Assembly (NCBI GenBank): GCA_950106755.1
Contig: OX467089.1
Span: 18,643,345-18,707,344, forward strand
Origin: Climacium dendroides
Taxonomy: Eukaryota; Streptophyta; Bryopsida; Hypnales; Climaciaceae
DNA: 64,000 nt
Reading direction: 5' to 3'
The notes beneath the pieces were generated by a model that saw only the letters and a list, made by a program, of their open reading frames with translations, was not told where the DNA came from and did no database searches. The position numbers were made by a program, and so were the translations under genes. Of this stretch, positions 1 to 17,869 are shown piece by piece. Numbering within the stretch: position 1 is the stretch's first letter; each line of letters starts with the position of its first letter.

Positions 1-74
1 GTGCAAATTGAAGGATGCGATGAGATTCAAGCATTTGGGGAGTTTGCAGCAAAGATGTTTTTTCAAAAAGGTCG

Positions 75-617
75 ATGACCAGAACTTGCGAAGATGGAAC
101 ACAATACGGAGTCGATGGATGTGCGGAGCGCACTCTCAAGCGATGGAGAGCGAAGCACACAAAGTTTGTTTGGGCATTGTTGCATATTGTGAATGTAGTA
201 CGCGGCGCTGGACATCTTCACAACGATATTTTTTCAAACAACATCATGTTTCATTTTCCCGAAGATGAGTCACAAATTTACATTGGAATTTGCAATTGGA
301 GAATGACCATAGTTAGTACCGGCCCCATGAATTCATTGTATACATTCACATCGACAAATGAACAAGACGAAGCTTTGAGGAGGAGGTGGTGGGTGTATCC
401 AAAAATTACATATGTACATAGAAGAGACATGAATGTGGAGAACATACCTACGCTTTCTATAAAATCCAAGGAATTTGCCATTGGTCAGCTAACTCAAAAG
501 ATCAATAGGACATGCATATTGGAGGCATACTGTTGTTTGCAAGGTTGTGGAGGTGGTTTGCACATGAAGTACAAGCATAAAGACTTAGTACAAGTCTTTC
601 AATTGTACTTGGAGTAA
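75..617 (+). pseudogene. Decayed protein-kinase-like fragment
   Basis: An open stretch of about 180 codons contains HLHNDIFSNNIMFHF followed some 10 residues later by YIGICNWR. This has the layout of a kinase catalytic loop (H-x-D-x4-N) and a DFG-equivalent (usually D-W/F-G) as seen in a plant kinase-like family with an HND loop. The DFG position reads NWR, so the metal-binding Asp and the Gly are lost. No N-lobe (glycine loop, VAIK lysine) is visible upstream, although the window starts here. The C-terminal half (RRRWWVYPKITYVHRRD) is not recognised. I infer a broken copy; a divergent partial gene is the alternative. Confidence 0.4.
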
Positions 618-1206
618 TTTTGTGCACCTAGTCCCGATGGGCATAGCAGTTTGGCGCAAGTGATTTCGTGATTTACTTCTTCATTTCATTGGCCTATACC
701 AAATGAACACTTTCGTCGTTCATATTAAACTTTTACAATATTATATATAATTATAGGAGTATGCACTATGTAGTATTTATAGAGGCAAAGATGCATAGTA
801 GTACACGTGTAGATTACATAGTTGCATAGTATATATGGATTATATACACTACTTTTATCACCAATGAATGCCAATGTAGTTTCAATTGAAGGTGCATTTG
901 TAATTAGTGAGCATGTTTTAATTGATAATGATTTTGGAGTATTTGAAAGTCTCAACCTCATTTGTCACAGTATGTTTAGATGGAAATCTCAAAATCATGA
1001 GATTATTATAAATGCACTTCTTTCAAATGTCAATCGATGGTTGTTCAATTGACAAGTTTTTGTCTTAAATTGTCATTCAAATTATTTTAGGGGTACAAAG
1101 TAATTGAAATATAAGAAAAAGCCACCTATATGGTTATTTGGTGATTTATTGCTTGAAAATCTTGTTTTCTACATCTCTACTAAGTCCGAAGTAATCGTTG
1201 AAAAAA

Positions 1207-1425
1207 AAATTCCCACCCCACCCCACCCCGCATTGTTCACGCCTCCCGCGTCCACCTGTTTGCTCCATCTGACCACACGTCTGCTCCATTTGCCTCGTTC
1301 GCCTACCTGCACATCTGCCTGCCCGCATGTCCGCCCTATTTGTTGCCCTGTCCACCCCGTCCGCCCATCCATTTGCGCCGTCCGCCCCCACAGTCGCTCA
1401 ACCGTTGTCCATTGGACGGGGTAAA
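1207..1425. repeat. Pyrimidine-rich CCGTCCGCC-type low-complexity tract
   Basis: The + strand is dominated by C and T, with variations on CCGTCCGCC, GCCCGC and TGCTCCATTTG. The open frames on both strands (Pro/Cys/His-rich on +, Gly/Gln/Thr-rich on -) come from this composition, not from a gene. Confidence 0.5.
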
Positions 1426-2937
1426 CCTTCAATTTTCTAAGTCCTCGGACGTTCAGAAACTAGCGGACGCTAACACTGGATGTTCGATCATTCCAACGTC
1501 CGTGCTACTCTGAATTTGGTTTCACAATATATTTGATAGATCCTTCAAATCCTAGTTTCAGAACATATTGCTATTAGAATCTTTTGGAATTTTTTAGGCT
1601 TGACCTAAATCACTAAAAACATCTATTTTAATTTTTTTCCAAAAAAATACAATTATTTATTAAATTTCTAAGGTTTTTAGTTGGTTGCACCGGTTGACTT
1701 TTAGGCTCTATCAACTTTTGTAGCTCGAGAAATTCCTAAACTTTATAGTCTATTTCCTACTAGTCCTAGGTGCATAATGCTATAATTGCAAGTTCATTCT
1801 TTCTAACTTGCACACTATAAGTGAAAATTCCTATCAAGATTGTTTAACTAAAAACCAAATTATTGGAAAAATTACCTTTTAATTGGAAAGAATCTTCAAA
1901 ATTCAATGGTGTGGCGAAGAACTTCTAGGGTGTTTTCATGCCCCCATAACAACCCCCACTAACTATCGACTTCTCATTTCTTGCCTTGCTTGAGTTTTCA
2001 TACTACTAAGTTTAATTCTATTTTGTAATCTTTGATTGCCTTCGTACTACATTTATATCTACTTTAGATTTTTGAATTCAACAAAATAAGATTTTCAAAA
2101 ATCTTAGGGACAAAAACTAATATTCACAGGCCCCTTTTACTTTCTTACTTTATGGCTTATTGCATATAAAATCAATTTTTTTATGCTAAAAAAACTAGAC
2201 CAAAATAAAAACTTTGGGACTCAAAGAGTTAAATTTTTTATTTTTTATTTATGATATTTTAACCCATTTGAAATATTAAATTAATATTTTATTTGTATAT
2301 TATTGTGAGCATTTTATCTCCAATATAGAGGTAAAACAAGCATAATTGAATCTTCATATGTTGGTTTTCAAATCCTAAAGTAGGTGTTTGAACTCGTGTT
2401 TGAATGTTGTTCTATTGGCCTTTCAAGCAACAAACAAATCTTTTCTACCTATTGGTTCTAAGTGGTTTAAATCTTAAAGGAAATGGTCATAAATTGCAAA
2501 AGTTAGTGATTTTGGGTATTTGGACCAATCAAAAAAACTTTGAATTAAATTAAAGTTGTTAAATTAAGTACGAATGGAGTGCATGAAACCAAAGCTTCAC
2601 CATATGAGGCTATAAAGACTAAAATAGAGACTTCTTAGCATGGAATTCAAAGCTTTGCCATATTTTGTGACGGCTACACTTTGAGGCCTCTCCCATGAAC
2701 GTACTTGTAGAGTGTTGCCCTCGTATTCAATGTCACACATGATCTATATGTTAATTTTTGTAAGGCCTAGAAGCCCTTTGCAATTGTAGAGTATAATACG
2801 AATCCGGTGGTATTTCATCCAATAAACATTGATCAAATACTATTCTAATACAAAGTAAATTAATCTATACTTTAAATTAGTGTTTTTTTTTGTTTGATAC
2901 ATTGAGATCTAAGAAATCGTGAGTTCACTTGCATTGT

Positions 2938-3020
2938 TCTCAGTACCGTTGGAAAATTCTTCATGAGAAGGAATGCATGAATTTTACACATATGGTGTGA
3001 AAGTCATTGAATTTCAAAGT
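2938..3020. repeat. Diverged copy of the repeat at 9483-9755
   Basis: Starts with ACCGTTGGAAA and continues through an AGGAATGCA block to GGTGTGAAAGTCATTGAATT. The order and wording match the two tandem units downstream of the ATPase gene (GTTGGAAAGT, AAGGAG.GGTGCA, GTGTGAAAGTTAT). The relationship is judged by eye. Confidence 0.35.
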
Positions 3021-3150
3021 TTTTTTACAAGTTTACAAATTTAAGAAAAAAAAAATTATTTTGGTTGCGACAATGGTATAAAGCACACTAGTGATCATGA
3101 TAATATGTAAAGAACAATGTGTCACAATTCATTTGTTAAGGGTTAACCCA

Positions 3151-3939
3151 GTTGAAGAATTATAAGGCTAAATATGGGTCGTGTAGAGGGACGCCAAGGG
3201 CTTGTCAAGGGTTCAGCCCCATGTGCGCGGGCCTTTTGCTCCTCTTTCTGTTACTCTCTGTTTCGGTCCCCACCTCCGCACCTTTAGCTCCCGTTCAAAT
3301 CCTGCCTCCGACGTCGCCACGCTTCTGGGCATTCTCGTGGATGCTTGTTGATCCACCTCTGTTCTCTTCTGCACTGGGAGCTTTTCAGCTCTCTCACCGT
3401 CTCGTCATTCATCCCTTTGCTAGGACTCCGAGTGCTGTGTTTCGTGTTTCTTCTTACAGAGCTGGCGTGCTGGTATTGCCTGCATTGGGAGAATTTTGGA
3501 AGCTTGTGTGCTTTTCTTGTCGCTCGATTGTTTTTAACCTAGCTTCTGGAATTTTTGTCGGTTTGGTAGCGTGATATTATATTCTCCCGCGAAGGATTTG
3601 TTGTAGGAGCATTTGTACGTACTTGCACGCTGCGGTATTTCAGGTTCAGCATTGGTGCTGGCAGCGATGGCGGATGGGAGCCTCGGACTTCGAAATTCTT
3701 TATCTCTTCGGAGCAGGAAGAGGGAGATATCTCTGAGCCGGGTGTGTGTTAGGGTACTGGAGCAGAGAAGCAGGAAGCATGCTGCATGTGACTGGAGGGC
3801 AGGGAAGGCTATGCAGGGACAGACTGCGGTGGTGTGTGGAGGTTTAGCAAGCAAGTTGAACTTCGTGTAAGGAAGGAGTGGTGTAGTGGTTGCAGCGGTG
3901 AAGGTTTTTGGTTCTATGTTCTAGCAAGACTTCCCAGCG
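3151..3939 (+). other. Probable 5' leader / promoter region of the CIP111-like gene
   Basis: A C/T-rich stretch (3230-3560) is followed by a more GC-rich segment that contains an ATG ORF from 3667 and a good donor-like GTAAGG at 3867. Acceptor-like sites lie just before the first confident exon (TTGCAG before 3892, GTTCTAG before 3925). One or more upstream exons giving about 45 extra N-terminal residues are possible, but I could not join the 3667 ORF to the exon at 3940 in frame, so I leave it as leader. Confidence 0.4.
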
Positions 3940-9402
<5,463 letters not shown>

Positions 9403-10671
9403 GGGACAAGCGAGGAGGGCATACAATCAATTAAGCTCTGTTTGAGCACATGCGTGCGTCTTCCGGTTGCGTGCTTGGTGCTGTTGGAAAGTCATTGGCA
9501 AGGAGAGGTGCACCGGCTGGTTTCGTGGTGTTTGGACCTACAGTGTGAAAGTTATGCATTTTCGAGTTATTTTTGGTTCTAGAAAATTAGAAAATTAGTA
9601 TTACTTATATTTTGGTCACAATCTTGGTACCGTTGGAAAGTGCTCAGCAAGGAGGGGTGCACGGGCTTGGTTTTGTGGCATTCCAACTCATGGTGAGAAA
9701 GTTATGGATTTTTGAATTGTTTTTGGTTCTAAAAAATTAGAAAATTAGTTTTACTTTTGATTTGATTGTGGCAACGCCTCAGGGCAGTCTAGTTTGCTCT
9801 ACGTTTGCAGTTGGAAAAGTTCTGGCACATGGCATGTGAGGTGCCTAACAATGCAAAAGAGGCAAGTGACCACGGTATGATTTATTACAAAAAAATAAAA
9901 TAATATTAAAATAATTTAAAAATATAACAAATGTAAGAATTGTCTACAAAATTAATGGAGTAAGGTAGAAACATCTAAAAGTAACATTTTTTTATCTAGC
10001 ACCTAAAAAATGGCCTTGAATGAACATGTCCACAATGTAAAACTACACAACTTTCACATGCAAGTGCTTTCATGGTGTCCATTCAAAATGAGTTTGGCAT
10101 TATATATTGGCTAGCCTATGTTTAGAATTTTGAAATATTATTAGAGTGTTGGAAAATTATGAAACCTTTTAGAGTGCATTTCTCTTGAATTTGTTAGTAA
10201 CCTCATTAAAAAAATTTGGTCATTTGACTTTTGAGATACTAGAAACCAAAAAAGTATTGCTTTTAGGTGTTTATATTTCATTTGACTTTTAAAAATTATT
10301 TTGTGGCTTATTTGACTTTCAAAAGTTAACAATAATACCAATTTTGCTACTTTTGGAAATGCTTAACTAGTTCTTTGAATGTTTGAGCAAAAGTCCATAG
10401 TCAAAAGATATATATTGTAAATGCATAGTTGTAGATTTGCAAAGTCATTTTTATTTAGATATTATGATGAATATGTTCACACGGTCATAGTTTATGAAAT
10501 TTATAAATTTATAAGACAATGTTGTACATGCTTTAACCCTTAAAAAATCATACATCTATTTGAGTGTTGCCCCATTGAAGTAGATGAAGCTTTGAGAGGT
10601 GATATAGAGGTTTTGCACATGGTCTTGGGGCTCATACTAACTACCCACAAAATGACATCTCACTATCAACA
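9403..10671. other. AT-rich intergenic DNA after the ATPase gene
   Basis: Contains the tandem repeat at 9483-9755 and otherwise only AT-rich sequence up to the start of element A. No gene seen. Confidence 0.6.
9483..9755. repeat. Tandem duplication, period about 149 bp
   Basis: GTTGGAAAGT at 9483 recurs at 9632. Each unit continues with AAGGAG-GGTGCAC-GG, then GTG(T/A)GAAAGTTATG, then TTTTTGGTTCTA and AAATTAGAAAATTAGT. The two units are diverged but collinear. A third, weaker copy lies upstream of the gene at about 2938. Confidence 0.7.
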
Positions 10672-11190
10672 TGTGGGAGTGTGATCTCACATGTTAGAAA
10701 CAGAAAACTAACATTAGACGGGAAATTTTAAAATTTATTCCTTTAAAAAAGAAAGTTTTGAGTTCCAATAGGAAATTAGAAGGATTTGGGAAATATCGAA
10801 ATTCCGGATCTAGAGAAATCCTATTAGGTGTAAAAACCTAATTTTAGAACCCTAAAAAATTCCGGAAACCGGATGACGGTGCCAGCCCTAAAAAGCTAGA
10901 AACTGGATCCGTAAGCCGTACGAGGGTTAGGCTTTGCCACCGAAATCTCTCCCAGACTTTCATTCATCCGTCCGATCGTCCATCCGTCTGGACCAATATA
11001 AAAAGGGAATTGTAGCTGACAGAAAGTACAGTTGCTTTCTTGCTTCCTTGCATCTTTGTTTTCTTGCCTTCCCAGCTCTTAGAACTTCCAGTAGATTGAG
11101 GGATTGTGTGAGTTGCGATCGTGCAGGTGTGTTCCGGAGTAACCGTTTGTGAGTAAGAGAGTTAGGGAAAGGTTATGAGAGGCTTCTCGC

Positions 11191-12947
11191 ATGTGCGTGA
11201 TGACTTCCAGAGCGATGCGGCACAGACTGAGGAAAGAGTCGGAGGAATCAGACGAGCCAACTCCAGTGCCGCAACCACGGATGAAGACAATTCCGGTGCT
11301 GCGGGTGGTGCCAGAAATCCCAACCAATGAGGTCCAGATGGAGCCTCTCCGGAGGAACCTCACCGATATGGGATGCGCGGGATTGATGGATGTCCCTTGG
11401 GGCATCTGGGAGGAGAGTCTAGTGGTGGACCTGCTGTGACTAGAGAGTAGTATCTTGGATACCACCCTTCGGACAAGACCTGAGTAGTGGACGGTGGACG
11501 AGTGGAGAGCCATCTACGGGTTCCGGGTGGCGTCGGACAAGGTGATGGAAAAGAACCCAGAATACATGGAGGGTGAGTTCCAGACGGTGGCGAATCCAAA
11601 AGAGGGTTACCAAGTCTCAAACCTGGTAAAACTAGAATCTCGGGATGTAGTAGGGTTTCTTAATCCTATCCTCCATCCGACCAAGCCAAGGTGAGTGGTG
11701 GCCAAGGTAGCCTCCACCATCCTAGGAAGCCTCTAGAGGAAAATGATGGTGGACTAGGCGTTCATTATCTTTGAGTTGGTAGGGATCTCGTACACTCTCT
11801 CCGGCAGGGGAAGAAAGGTGGGATCCCTCTTCCAACTTATGTCTCCCACTTATACTCCCACCATTCCTTACTCAAGGAAAATGAGGAGGAAGCCTATCTG
11901 GAGTTGGTTCAGCTCCAACAGTACGGGGGAGAAGAACCCTTTCACCAGGACAGTTCGGATGATGAGAAGACGAAAGAAGAAGAGCAATCCACTCCTCTGA
12001 AGAAATGGACCCGACAAAATGCGACTCCATCGGTGATGCAGAGGGGGAGTCCTTCCGCTCCAGAGCAAACTGAGGAAGATGTTCCGGACCGGACAGAAGC
12101 CGGCCCCTCTCGGACCAATCCTCCGGAAGAAGAGGAAGAAGAAAGGACCGAGATCCGACTGGGGGGAACGCCCTACGAGGATATTACAGAGATGGCCCAA
12201 CACATCGTGTGACGGGTTGACAACATCATGAAGATTCTCTACAACTATGAAGAGACCTTCAAACGGGTGTGTTGGAAGATGGCACTGACCAACCGAAACG
12301 CCATCTTCCGGAGGACAAATGCTCTGGTGACGGCAGAGAAGTAGAACGATCTGCTGATCCAAGACCAGAAGAAAATGGTGACAGAGCTGGGCACTCTACG
12401 GGTGGAGAACCGGAATCTGTTGGGACGGGCTGAAGGATTGGAGTCCAATTGCGCCCGGTTGGAGAATGAGTTGCGGACGGCCCAAGAGAAGGCTAAAGTC
12501 GTGGAGGAAGAGCACTACCGATAGATGGAGGCACTAAGCCGGAGTGTTACCTAGCTCCGGAAATCCTTGGAGATCCCGACGGACTACATCAACAAGGCTC
12601 GGTTGTTTGAAGCCAACTTCGACGTAGCCGCAAGCTCAAGCCAGGTGCCAATAGTCAAGTGTCTGTTGGAGCAGGCGAGGAGGATGGACGCTTCGCGAGC
12701 AAAGATGCGAGACTCGGTGGCATGTTTGGCATCCGCAGAGCCAAATCCGGTAGACCCTCCTCCTTCCTCTCCCACCCATATATTGCAAGTTCCGGAGGAA
12801 ATTGTGCTTCCGGAAACAACTATTGCAGAGGTGTCGCCGGTGGTGCCTCTTGTCCCAGAACTATCACCTCCACCCAAGAAAACAAGTGTGGATTGGAGTA
12901 CTATTGTACCTAAGGGAAGTGAGAACCTCTTTCAAGAGAACCCGGTC
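11191..12947 (+). pseudogene. LTR-borne ORF of family A/C, decayed (copy A)
   Basis: Same protein as in C, with several in-frame stops (for example at about 11440 and 11695) and frame breaks. Recognisable blocks are the WGIWEES start, EWRAIYGFRV, VANPKEGYQV, VGFLNPILHPTKPR, then an acidic linker and a coiled-coil part ending before element F. It is cut at 12947 by F; the tail resumes at 14217. It corresponds to the N-terminal domain described for the intact genes in B and D. Confidence 0.7.
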
Positions 12948-14211
12948 TGTCGCGGCCCAAATGACACCTAACAGCTTCCAGCAGCTCACTAGGTTCACTC
13001 CAACCCACTTATAGCGTCATTTGGTCACCAACTACCTAACACTGCACATGCCAAGCATCCACAGTGTTAGTCCCTATTTCCAACTCAGTTTGCCAAGTCC
13101 CAGTCACTGGGACTACTAGCACACACTCCCATCGTGACACCGGGCATGTCACTTAGTAACATGGGGCAGAACTTTTACCTTAATGTGCAAGGATCCATGG
13201 TGGCACTACTCACCATGGTCCTAACCGCCCTTGAGTGTCACCCCACTCCATGTTAGCCCATTTTACATTTGCTACTCATTCACTAGAGGTAACCGACGCT
13301 CACAACTCGGGACACATCCAAGGAGGCCTAGCAAGGAGCGGGACTCCACCCAACCGATGTCACGGGACACACACAAGTGTCCCACGGTGCCTTGAAGTGG
13401 TGGTGAAGTCACCACCACCAACCATGAGTCACCGAGACTCACCAAGGCTTCAAGAGGGAGGGAGGAGGGAGACCAACCCCTCCTATAGTATTCTCTGTGG
13501 TATTCGGCAGACCCCCCCGTCCTAAGTCGAAGGAAGTCCTTGGATAACCTTGGGTTGTGGAAGACCACCCACTTCCAACCCAAATCACCAAGTTACGTCA
13601 CCGTTTGGACTCCCGAACTTCCAACCGGCGTAACTTTGTGCTCAGAGCTCCAAATCCAACATGCGAGCCCATTTTAGACATCTTCACGACGAGTAGATGC
13701 CAATGGACTGCTCACTCGTCCCATTTGGACAATTACTCGCAAAGTTATGGCCCTCTAAAGATTCGGATGCATCGGGGGAGGCGTCACGCCTTCACCACGG
13801 CTCTTCTTTTGGCCATAATTTTTGACTCATGTCTTAGAACCTCGTAATGCTTGTCATTCTAGGTTCCTTGTGTTCATAGATTTTCAATGATATGCCACAT
13901 GCCATACTTTGTTGTGGGATTCATTGGAAACCCCTCACACCTAGCCCTCAAGTGTCCCGGCGCCACCGAGATCCAGTCGACTTTGAGCAGCCATAACTTT
14001 TCGCTCACAACTCCAAATTGCGCGTTCTTTACGTCATTAAAAGCGTATTGTCAAGAGCTTTGCAAGCATGTATGACATTTTCATGTCCTTTGATTAGGAG
14101 TCTCTTCATTCTTCCTACCTAGTCTATTGCAAGGCTTGGGAAGTCACCCCCAAGGTCCCCCCTTGCGCACTAAGGTTCATTTGGGCACCCCAAGTAGATA
14201 GGGGCGTGACA
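12948..14211. mobile_element. Element F: TG...CA solo LTR or small retroelement
   Basis: Starts TGTCGCGGCCC and ends GGGGCGTGACA, flanked by the perfect 5-bp TSD CGGTC (12943-12947 and 14212-14216). Element C has no counterpart of this 1264 bp, which gives an empty-site comparison. It has no ORF of note. The short inverted similarity of its ends (TGTCGCGGCCC versus TGTCACGCCCC) and the 5-bp TSD fit a solo LTR of an unrelated family. It lacks the CCGG richness of its neighbours. Confidence 0.8.
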
Positions 14212-15195
14212 CGGTCATAGATCTTATGGGTACTCCTCTAGAGACAAGGTTAACTCGGTTTGTTCACTCTTCTCTCCGCTTGAAGGTTACCTGGAGAGAT
14301 TCCTGGGGAAGTCCGAAAGCTCCAATAGCCGGAACCCTGAGTGTAGACAGGGGAACCGATATCTCTGCAGTTCCAAGATGGGGGAACAAGAGGTCCTAGT
14401 GTGTTTCCTCTGGAGAGTAGTCGGAAGAGGATATACTTGGACTTGTTAAAAGATGTTATTCCTCCTAAGGAATAGGGTGCAAAAGAATAGGAAGTAGTTT
14501 TGTACATACTTGTAACGGTACCGGAGTCTGGTCGTTGATCCTGAAAAGTAGGATATAGTTGATTACTGGAAATCTAGCGGGCCAGTAGGAGTGTTTTGTG
14601 TGATTTTGAGATGATGATAGGTTTAGTATAAGTTAGATTTTGATGGACCTTTGTGGTTACTCACCCCATGATTTTCAGCGTGTACCTTTGAGCTTAATCC
14701 AAAGCGTTTGGAGGCATTTTATTCTCTTTCTTTGTATACTTGGTGCATACTTTTGTGGGTGTGGGTCCATTCATGCCTTTTCCGGATGCTGAGAACTTAC
14801 CTTGGTTAGCAAGTGTCGACGTTGTGAGTGGTTTCTGATGTCACTAGATTGATGGGGAGATTGGCCGGATTGTTCCGGAGGAAGTGTTAGTGTGCTACCT
14901 ACTTGGATGCCGGTGTGACAACTCATATTTTTGATTTTTATTTGTTTACCTTTTTGAGTGAACCGGAAATTATAAATAAGTATCTGGATTCATCTAGAGA
15001 GAAAGATAAATCCAAAAATAGTCACAAAAGGACCTTACGGAACTAATCTGATTTTAGGTAGAAGCGGAACGGATTAGATGTACAACCGGATAGTATTTCC
15101 AACCGGAATCTTGTTGACCGGATTGGAAAGAACCGGATGTCAAGAACCGGACCGGATATCCGACCGGTCATAAAGACAGTCCAGGGCGTCAGGAC

Positions 15196-15203
15196 TATAT
15201 AAA
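15196..15203 (+). promoter_or_regulatory. TATA box upstream of the element B gene
   Basis: TATATAAA inside GGCGTCAGGACTATATAAAG. Element E has TATATAAG at 40242 in the same context. It lies about 390 bp before the ORF and the context is conserved between the copies, so it probably drives the LTR-borne gene. Confidence 0.55.
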
Positions 15204-15592
15204 GCCTGACCCTGCCCATTTTCAGGTCTCTGGATTTCCACGTGTTGTCGTGTCCTGATTTAGCGCCTGACGTTCTTATCGTTGACCACGGCAAGGAAGA
15301 GGAAGTACAAGAGGGTCCAGAAGTGAGTGAGGAGTGTGAGACGGAGAGATCTCCTCCGGACATGAGTAGGTGAGACCTTGAGTGCGAGCGGATACGTGAG
15401 AGACTGAGAATGTGAGCACGCCAGTAGGTTAGTTTACAGGCGGAGCGGAACATCTAAGTGTCGGCGCTCCCTTGTTAGGACTGTAGAGAGTGAAAACCGG
15501 GTAGAACTACCCTCAAGCCGCGGCTGAACCGGAAGAGAGGTTCTAACACCCCGCCCCCGAGTGAAGTAAAGCTTAGAAAAGTGGTTCTGGTC

Positions 15593-17191
15593 ATGCCGAC
15601 CAAGGAACCGGAACAGGGAGAGCTCAGAGAGGATTTATCGTTGATGGGTTGTCAGGGGTTAGCTTTGAAACCTTGGGGTTTCAAAGATGAGAGGATGGTT
15701 AGAGAAATCCTAAGTGGTGTATCGAATCAGTTCGATAACACCCTGAGAGGGAATCCGGTCCAATGGACCGAGGCTTTGTGGCGGGACGTATACGTATTCC
15801 AGCCAGGAGGACTCGGGCTTGCCAACCGGAAGGATGATTTCGTCCAGGGCAAGTTCAGAAGCGTAGTAAACCTGAAGGACGGCTACGCGGTCGAAGACTG
15901 CCTCGATGACCGGGAGCGACGCCTGCTCCAGTTCCTGGTTCCGGTTTTGCATCCGGAAAAGCCCACCAGGGTGACTATCACCTTAGCTAACACGATTTTC
16001 GGAGCGCTGAGCGGAACCCAAAAAGTAGACTGGGGCCGAATCTTCTTTGATCTAGTGTCCCAGCTTACTACAAGAGTGGGGAGAAGTAGGGCTACCCCAC
16101 TGTGCCTTTATGTGTACCACCTCTATCAGCAACAGGAACTGCTGACGGAAGTGGAGCTGAAGGTGTGGAAGGCCCAGGAGCGGACCATGAAGTACGACGA
16201 ATCCGAGTTCGACCAAGAAGCGGATTCCGGAAACGAAACCGAGGAGGAAGAAGAAGAAGAAGAAGAAGAGGAGGAACCATATGTCCCCGCCAAGAGGCAG
16301 AAGACCTTACCGACTCGAAATCGAGGAACGCCCCTAGGACATCCGTGTCCGCGCAGAGGGGAGACTCCAACCGAACCGGATGTGGCATCCGGATCAGGAA
16401 CCGCAGATCCGTTTGACGAGTTGGTTGGGATCCTCTGCGGAATCCGGGCGGATTGGGAAGTCAAGAAGCGGATGCTCGGGGAGATCGCAGAATTAATCGG
16501 AGCGGAACCGGACAGTCAGTTGCCGCGGAAGGTAGCTGAGAGTGTTATCAACCCGGAAGAGCTCCGGAAGATGAAGGAGGACAGCAAGCGGCAGCACGAT
16601 GAGGTGGACACCCTCAAGGCCGAACTTTTCGCGTTGCTCGAGAATGCCACCGCGACAAAGGAGATGGCGGAGGAAATGAAGAAGTTGGTCGCAGAAGTGA
16701 AGGACGTGCTTGGAGGACCCGGAGCCGCGGTCACCAAGGCGCGCCTGTTCGAAGAGGAGGTGCACAAGGACAAGAAGATATCCGGAACCAGGGTGGTGCA
16801 CATCCTCACCGATTTTGAGGAGCAGATGGAAAAGCTCCTATCCAAGGCACGGGAGTCAGCGGACCGGATCGTGGAGAGCAGCCAGAAGTTGACAGAAGTT
16901 CCGGTCCGGCTCTCAAAAATTTCCCTTCTGGACTTGTTTCCGGAAGATGTAGCTCAGGAGCCGGGAAAGGACAAGACGCCCCAGTCAAGCAGGGCAAAGA
17001 AGGAGACGCCCTCGATCGGACATCAGCCGATAGATTTGGACTCCCCAGAAGCTGAGGAAGAACATCCGGTTCTACCTACGAATGGGGAACGGAACCGGAA
17101 TCTAAATGAGGTCTTCGAGCAGTTGGAGAGACCTGATGAGAGCCCTACCATTGGATCCCGAGTGTATGAGACGGAACAGGAAGGATTGTAA
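15593..17191 (+). CDS. LTR-borne gene of element B (plant-transposon-protein-like, coiled coil)
   Basis: Intact, 532 residues from ATG 15593. E keeps an in-frame ATG upstream at 40566, which is AAG in B, so the protein may have lost about 25 N-terminal residues. Residues about 20-190 form the domain shared with D and, decayed, with A and C: LRGNPVQWTE, FVQGKF, LLQFLVPVLHPEKPTRVTIT, NTIFGAL, VDWGRIFFDLV, YVYHLYQQQELL. The LHP-KPTRVT...NTIFGAL...VDWGRI pattern resembles the putative plant transposon protein domain (Transposase_32-like); this is by eye. Then come a poly-Glu tract (about 215-230), a coiled-coil region rich in E/K/L (about 310-440) and a hydrophilic tail. Function unknown; no RT, protease or zinc knuckle. 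The CACTA element begins 15 bp after the stop codon. Confidence 0.65.
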   Translation: MPTKEPEQGELREDLSLMGCQGLALKPWGFKDERMVREILSGVSNQFDNTLRGNPVQWTEALWRDVYVFQPGGLGLANRKDDFVQGKFRSVVNLKDGYAVEDCLDDRERRLLQFLVPVLHPEKPTRVTITLANTIFGALSGTQKVDWGRIFFDLVSQLTTRVGRSRATPLCLYVYHLYQQQELLTEVELKVWKAQERTMKYDESEFDQEADSGNETEEEEEEEEEEEEPYVPAKRQKTLPTRNRGTPLGHPCPRRGETPTEPDVASGSGTADPFDELVGILCGIRADWEVKKRMLGEIAELIGAEPDSQLPRKVAESVINPEELRKMKEDSKRQHDEVDTLKAELFALLENATATKEMAEEMKKLVAEVKDVLGGPGAAVTKARLFEEEVHKDKKISGTRVVHILTDFEEQMEKLLSKARESADRIVESSQKLTEVPVRLSKISLLDLFPEDVAQEPGKDKTPQSSRAKKETPSIGHQPIDLDSPEAEEEHPVLPTNGERNRNLNEVFEQLERPDESPTIGSRVYETEQEGL

Positions 17192-17206
17192 AAATAGGAC
17201 TTATAG

Positions 17207-17450
17207 CACTATAAGAAACCCCTATTTTTTACTGCGTTACGCTGTGACATCCCTGTTATTTTTGACGTCACTACGTTTTTGGACGAACGCGCAGATCAGG
17301 GACAATTTTTTGTGACGTCATCTGAAACGTCATAATAGACGTCAGGAAATATAGGGATGTCACTTTGAACGGACGTGTTTTTCACTATGTCAGAAAAAAT
17401 AAAGGACGTTTTAGATGACGTCCAAAAAAACACGAATCGGCCACGTCAGC
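17207..17450. repeat. CACTA left terminal and subterminal repeats
   Basis: After the TIR come TGACGTCA at 17263-17270 and 17313-17320, then AAACGTCAT, AGACGTCAGG, GATGTCAC and GACGTCC within about 130 bp. Such clustered subterminal motifs are where TnpA-type proteins bind in En/Spm elements; the motif here has a CRE/as-1-like core, unlike the maize one. Confidence 0.7.
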
Positions 17451-17869
17451 CACTGGTGCGTCTTTCACTGCGGGCAGGTGCACTGCTGTCACTAACAGGG
17501 CAGGGGGTGTGCTGCCCTACAAGGAAAACACCTGATCAATATAGGAAAGAGCTCCAGGCTGTAAAATTCAGGCTTTCTGGGAGGATGTGAAGTCATGGGT
17601 ACGAGGTAGGATGAAAGTGACATAGACACATGTAATGACTTCACAAATGTGTTTTGGTGTTACAAGTCTAGGGTATGCCAAAATTAAAAGGATGTACAGA
17701 ATGAAATATTTTAGGTCCTAAAACATGAAAGATGGGAAATAAAAATGGAGACTCATTGGGATAACCTTATCATAGAGGTGAAGTTACGCAATATTATTTG
17801 GAGATGGGTTTTGAGAACAGAAAATGGGGATTACTTGGGAGTGTTGGGATCAATGTGACATTATTCCAT

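Larger units (their letters stand above)
618..3150. other. AT-rich intergenic DNA, no gene seen
   Basis: No ORF here resembles a protein and no RNA gene is visible. It is AT-rich with poly-A/T runs, apart from the pyrimidine-rich tract at 1207-1425 and a repeat-like segment at about 2938-3020 that resembles the duplicated unit downstream of the CIP111-like gene. Confidence 0.6.

Noticed and set aside
1104..1432. Overlapping ORFs on both strands
   Set aside because: Caused by the pyrimidine-rich low-complexity tract; no protein similarity seen.
3152..3574. 140-codon Leu/Ser-rich ORF upstream of the ATPase gene
   Set aside because: Lies in the C/T-rich leader; the hydrophobic appearance follows from pyrimidine bias and no splice joins it in frame to the gene.
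16092..16464. Minus-strand ORFs with a poly-Ser run
   Set aside because: Antisense of the poly-Glu tract of the element B gene; the same shadow occurs in element E.
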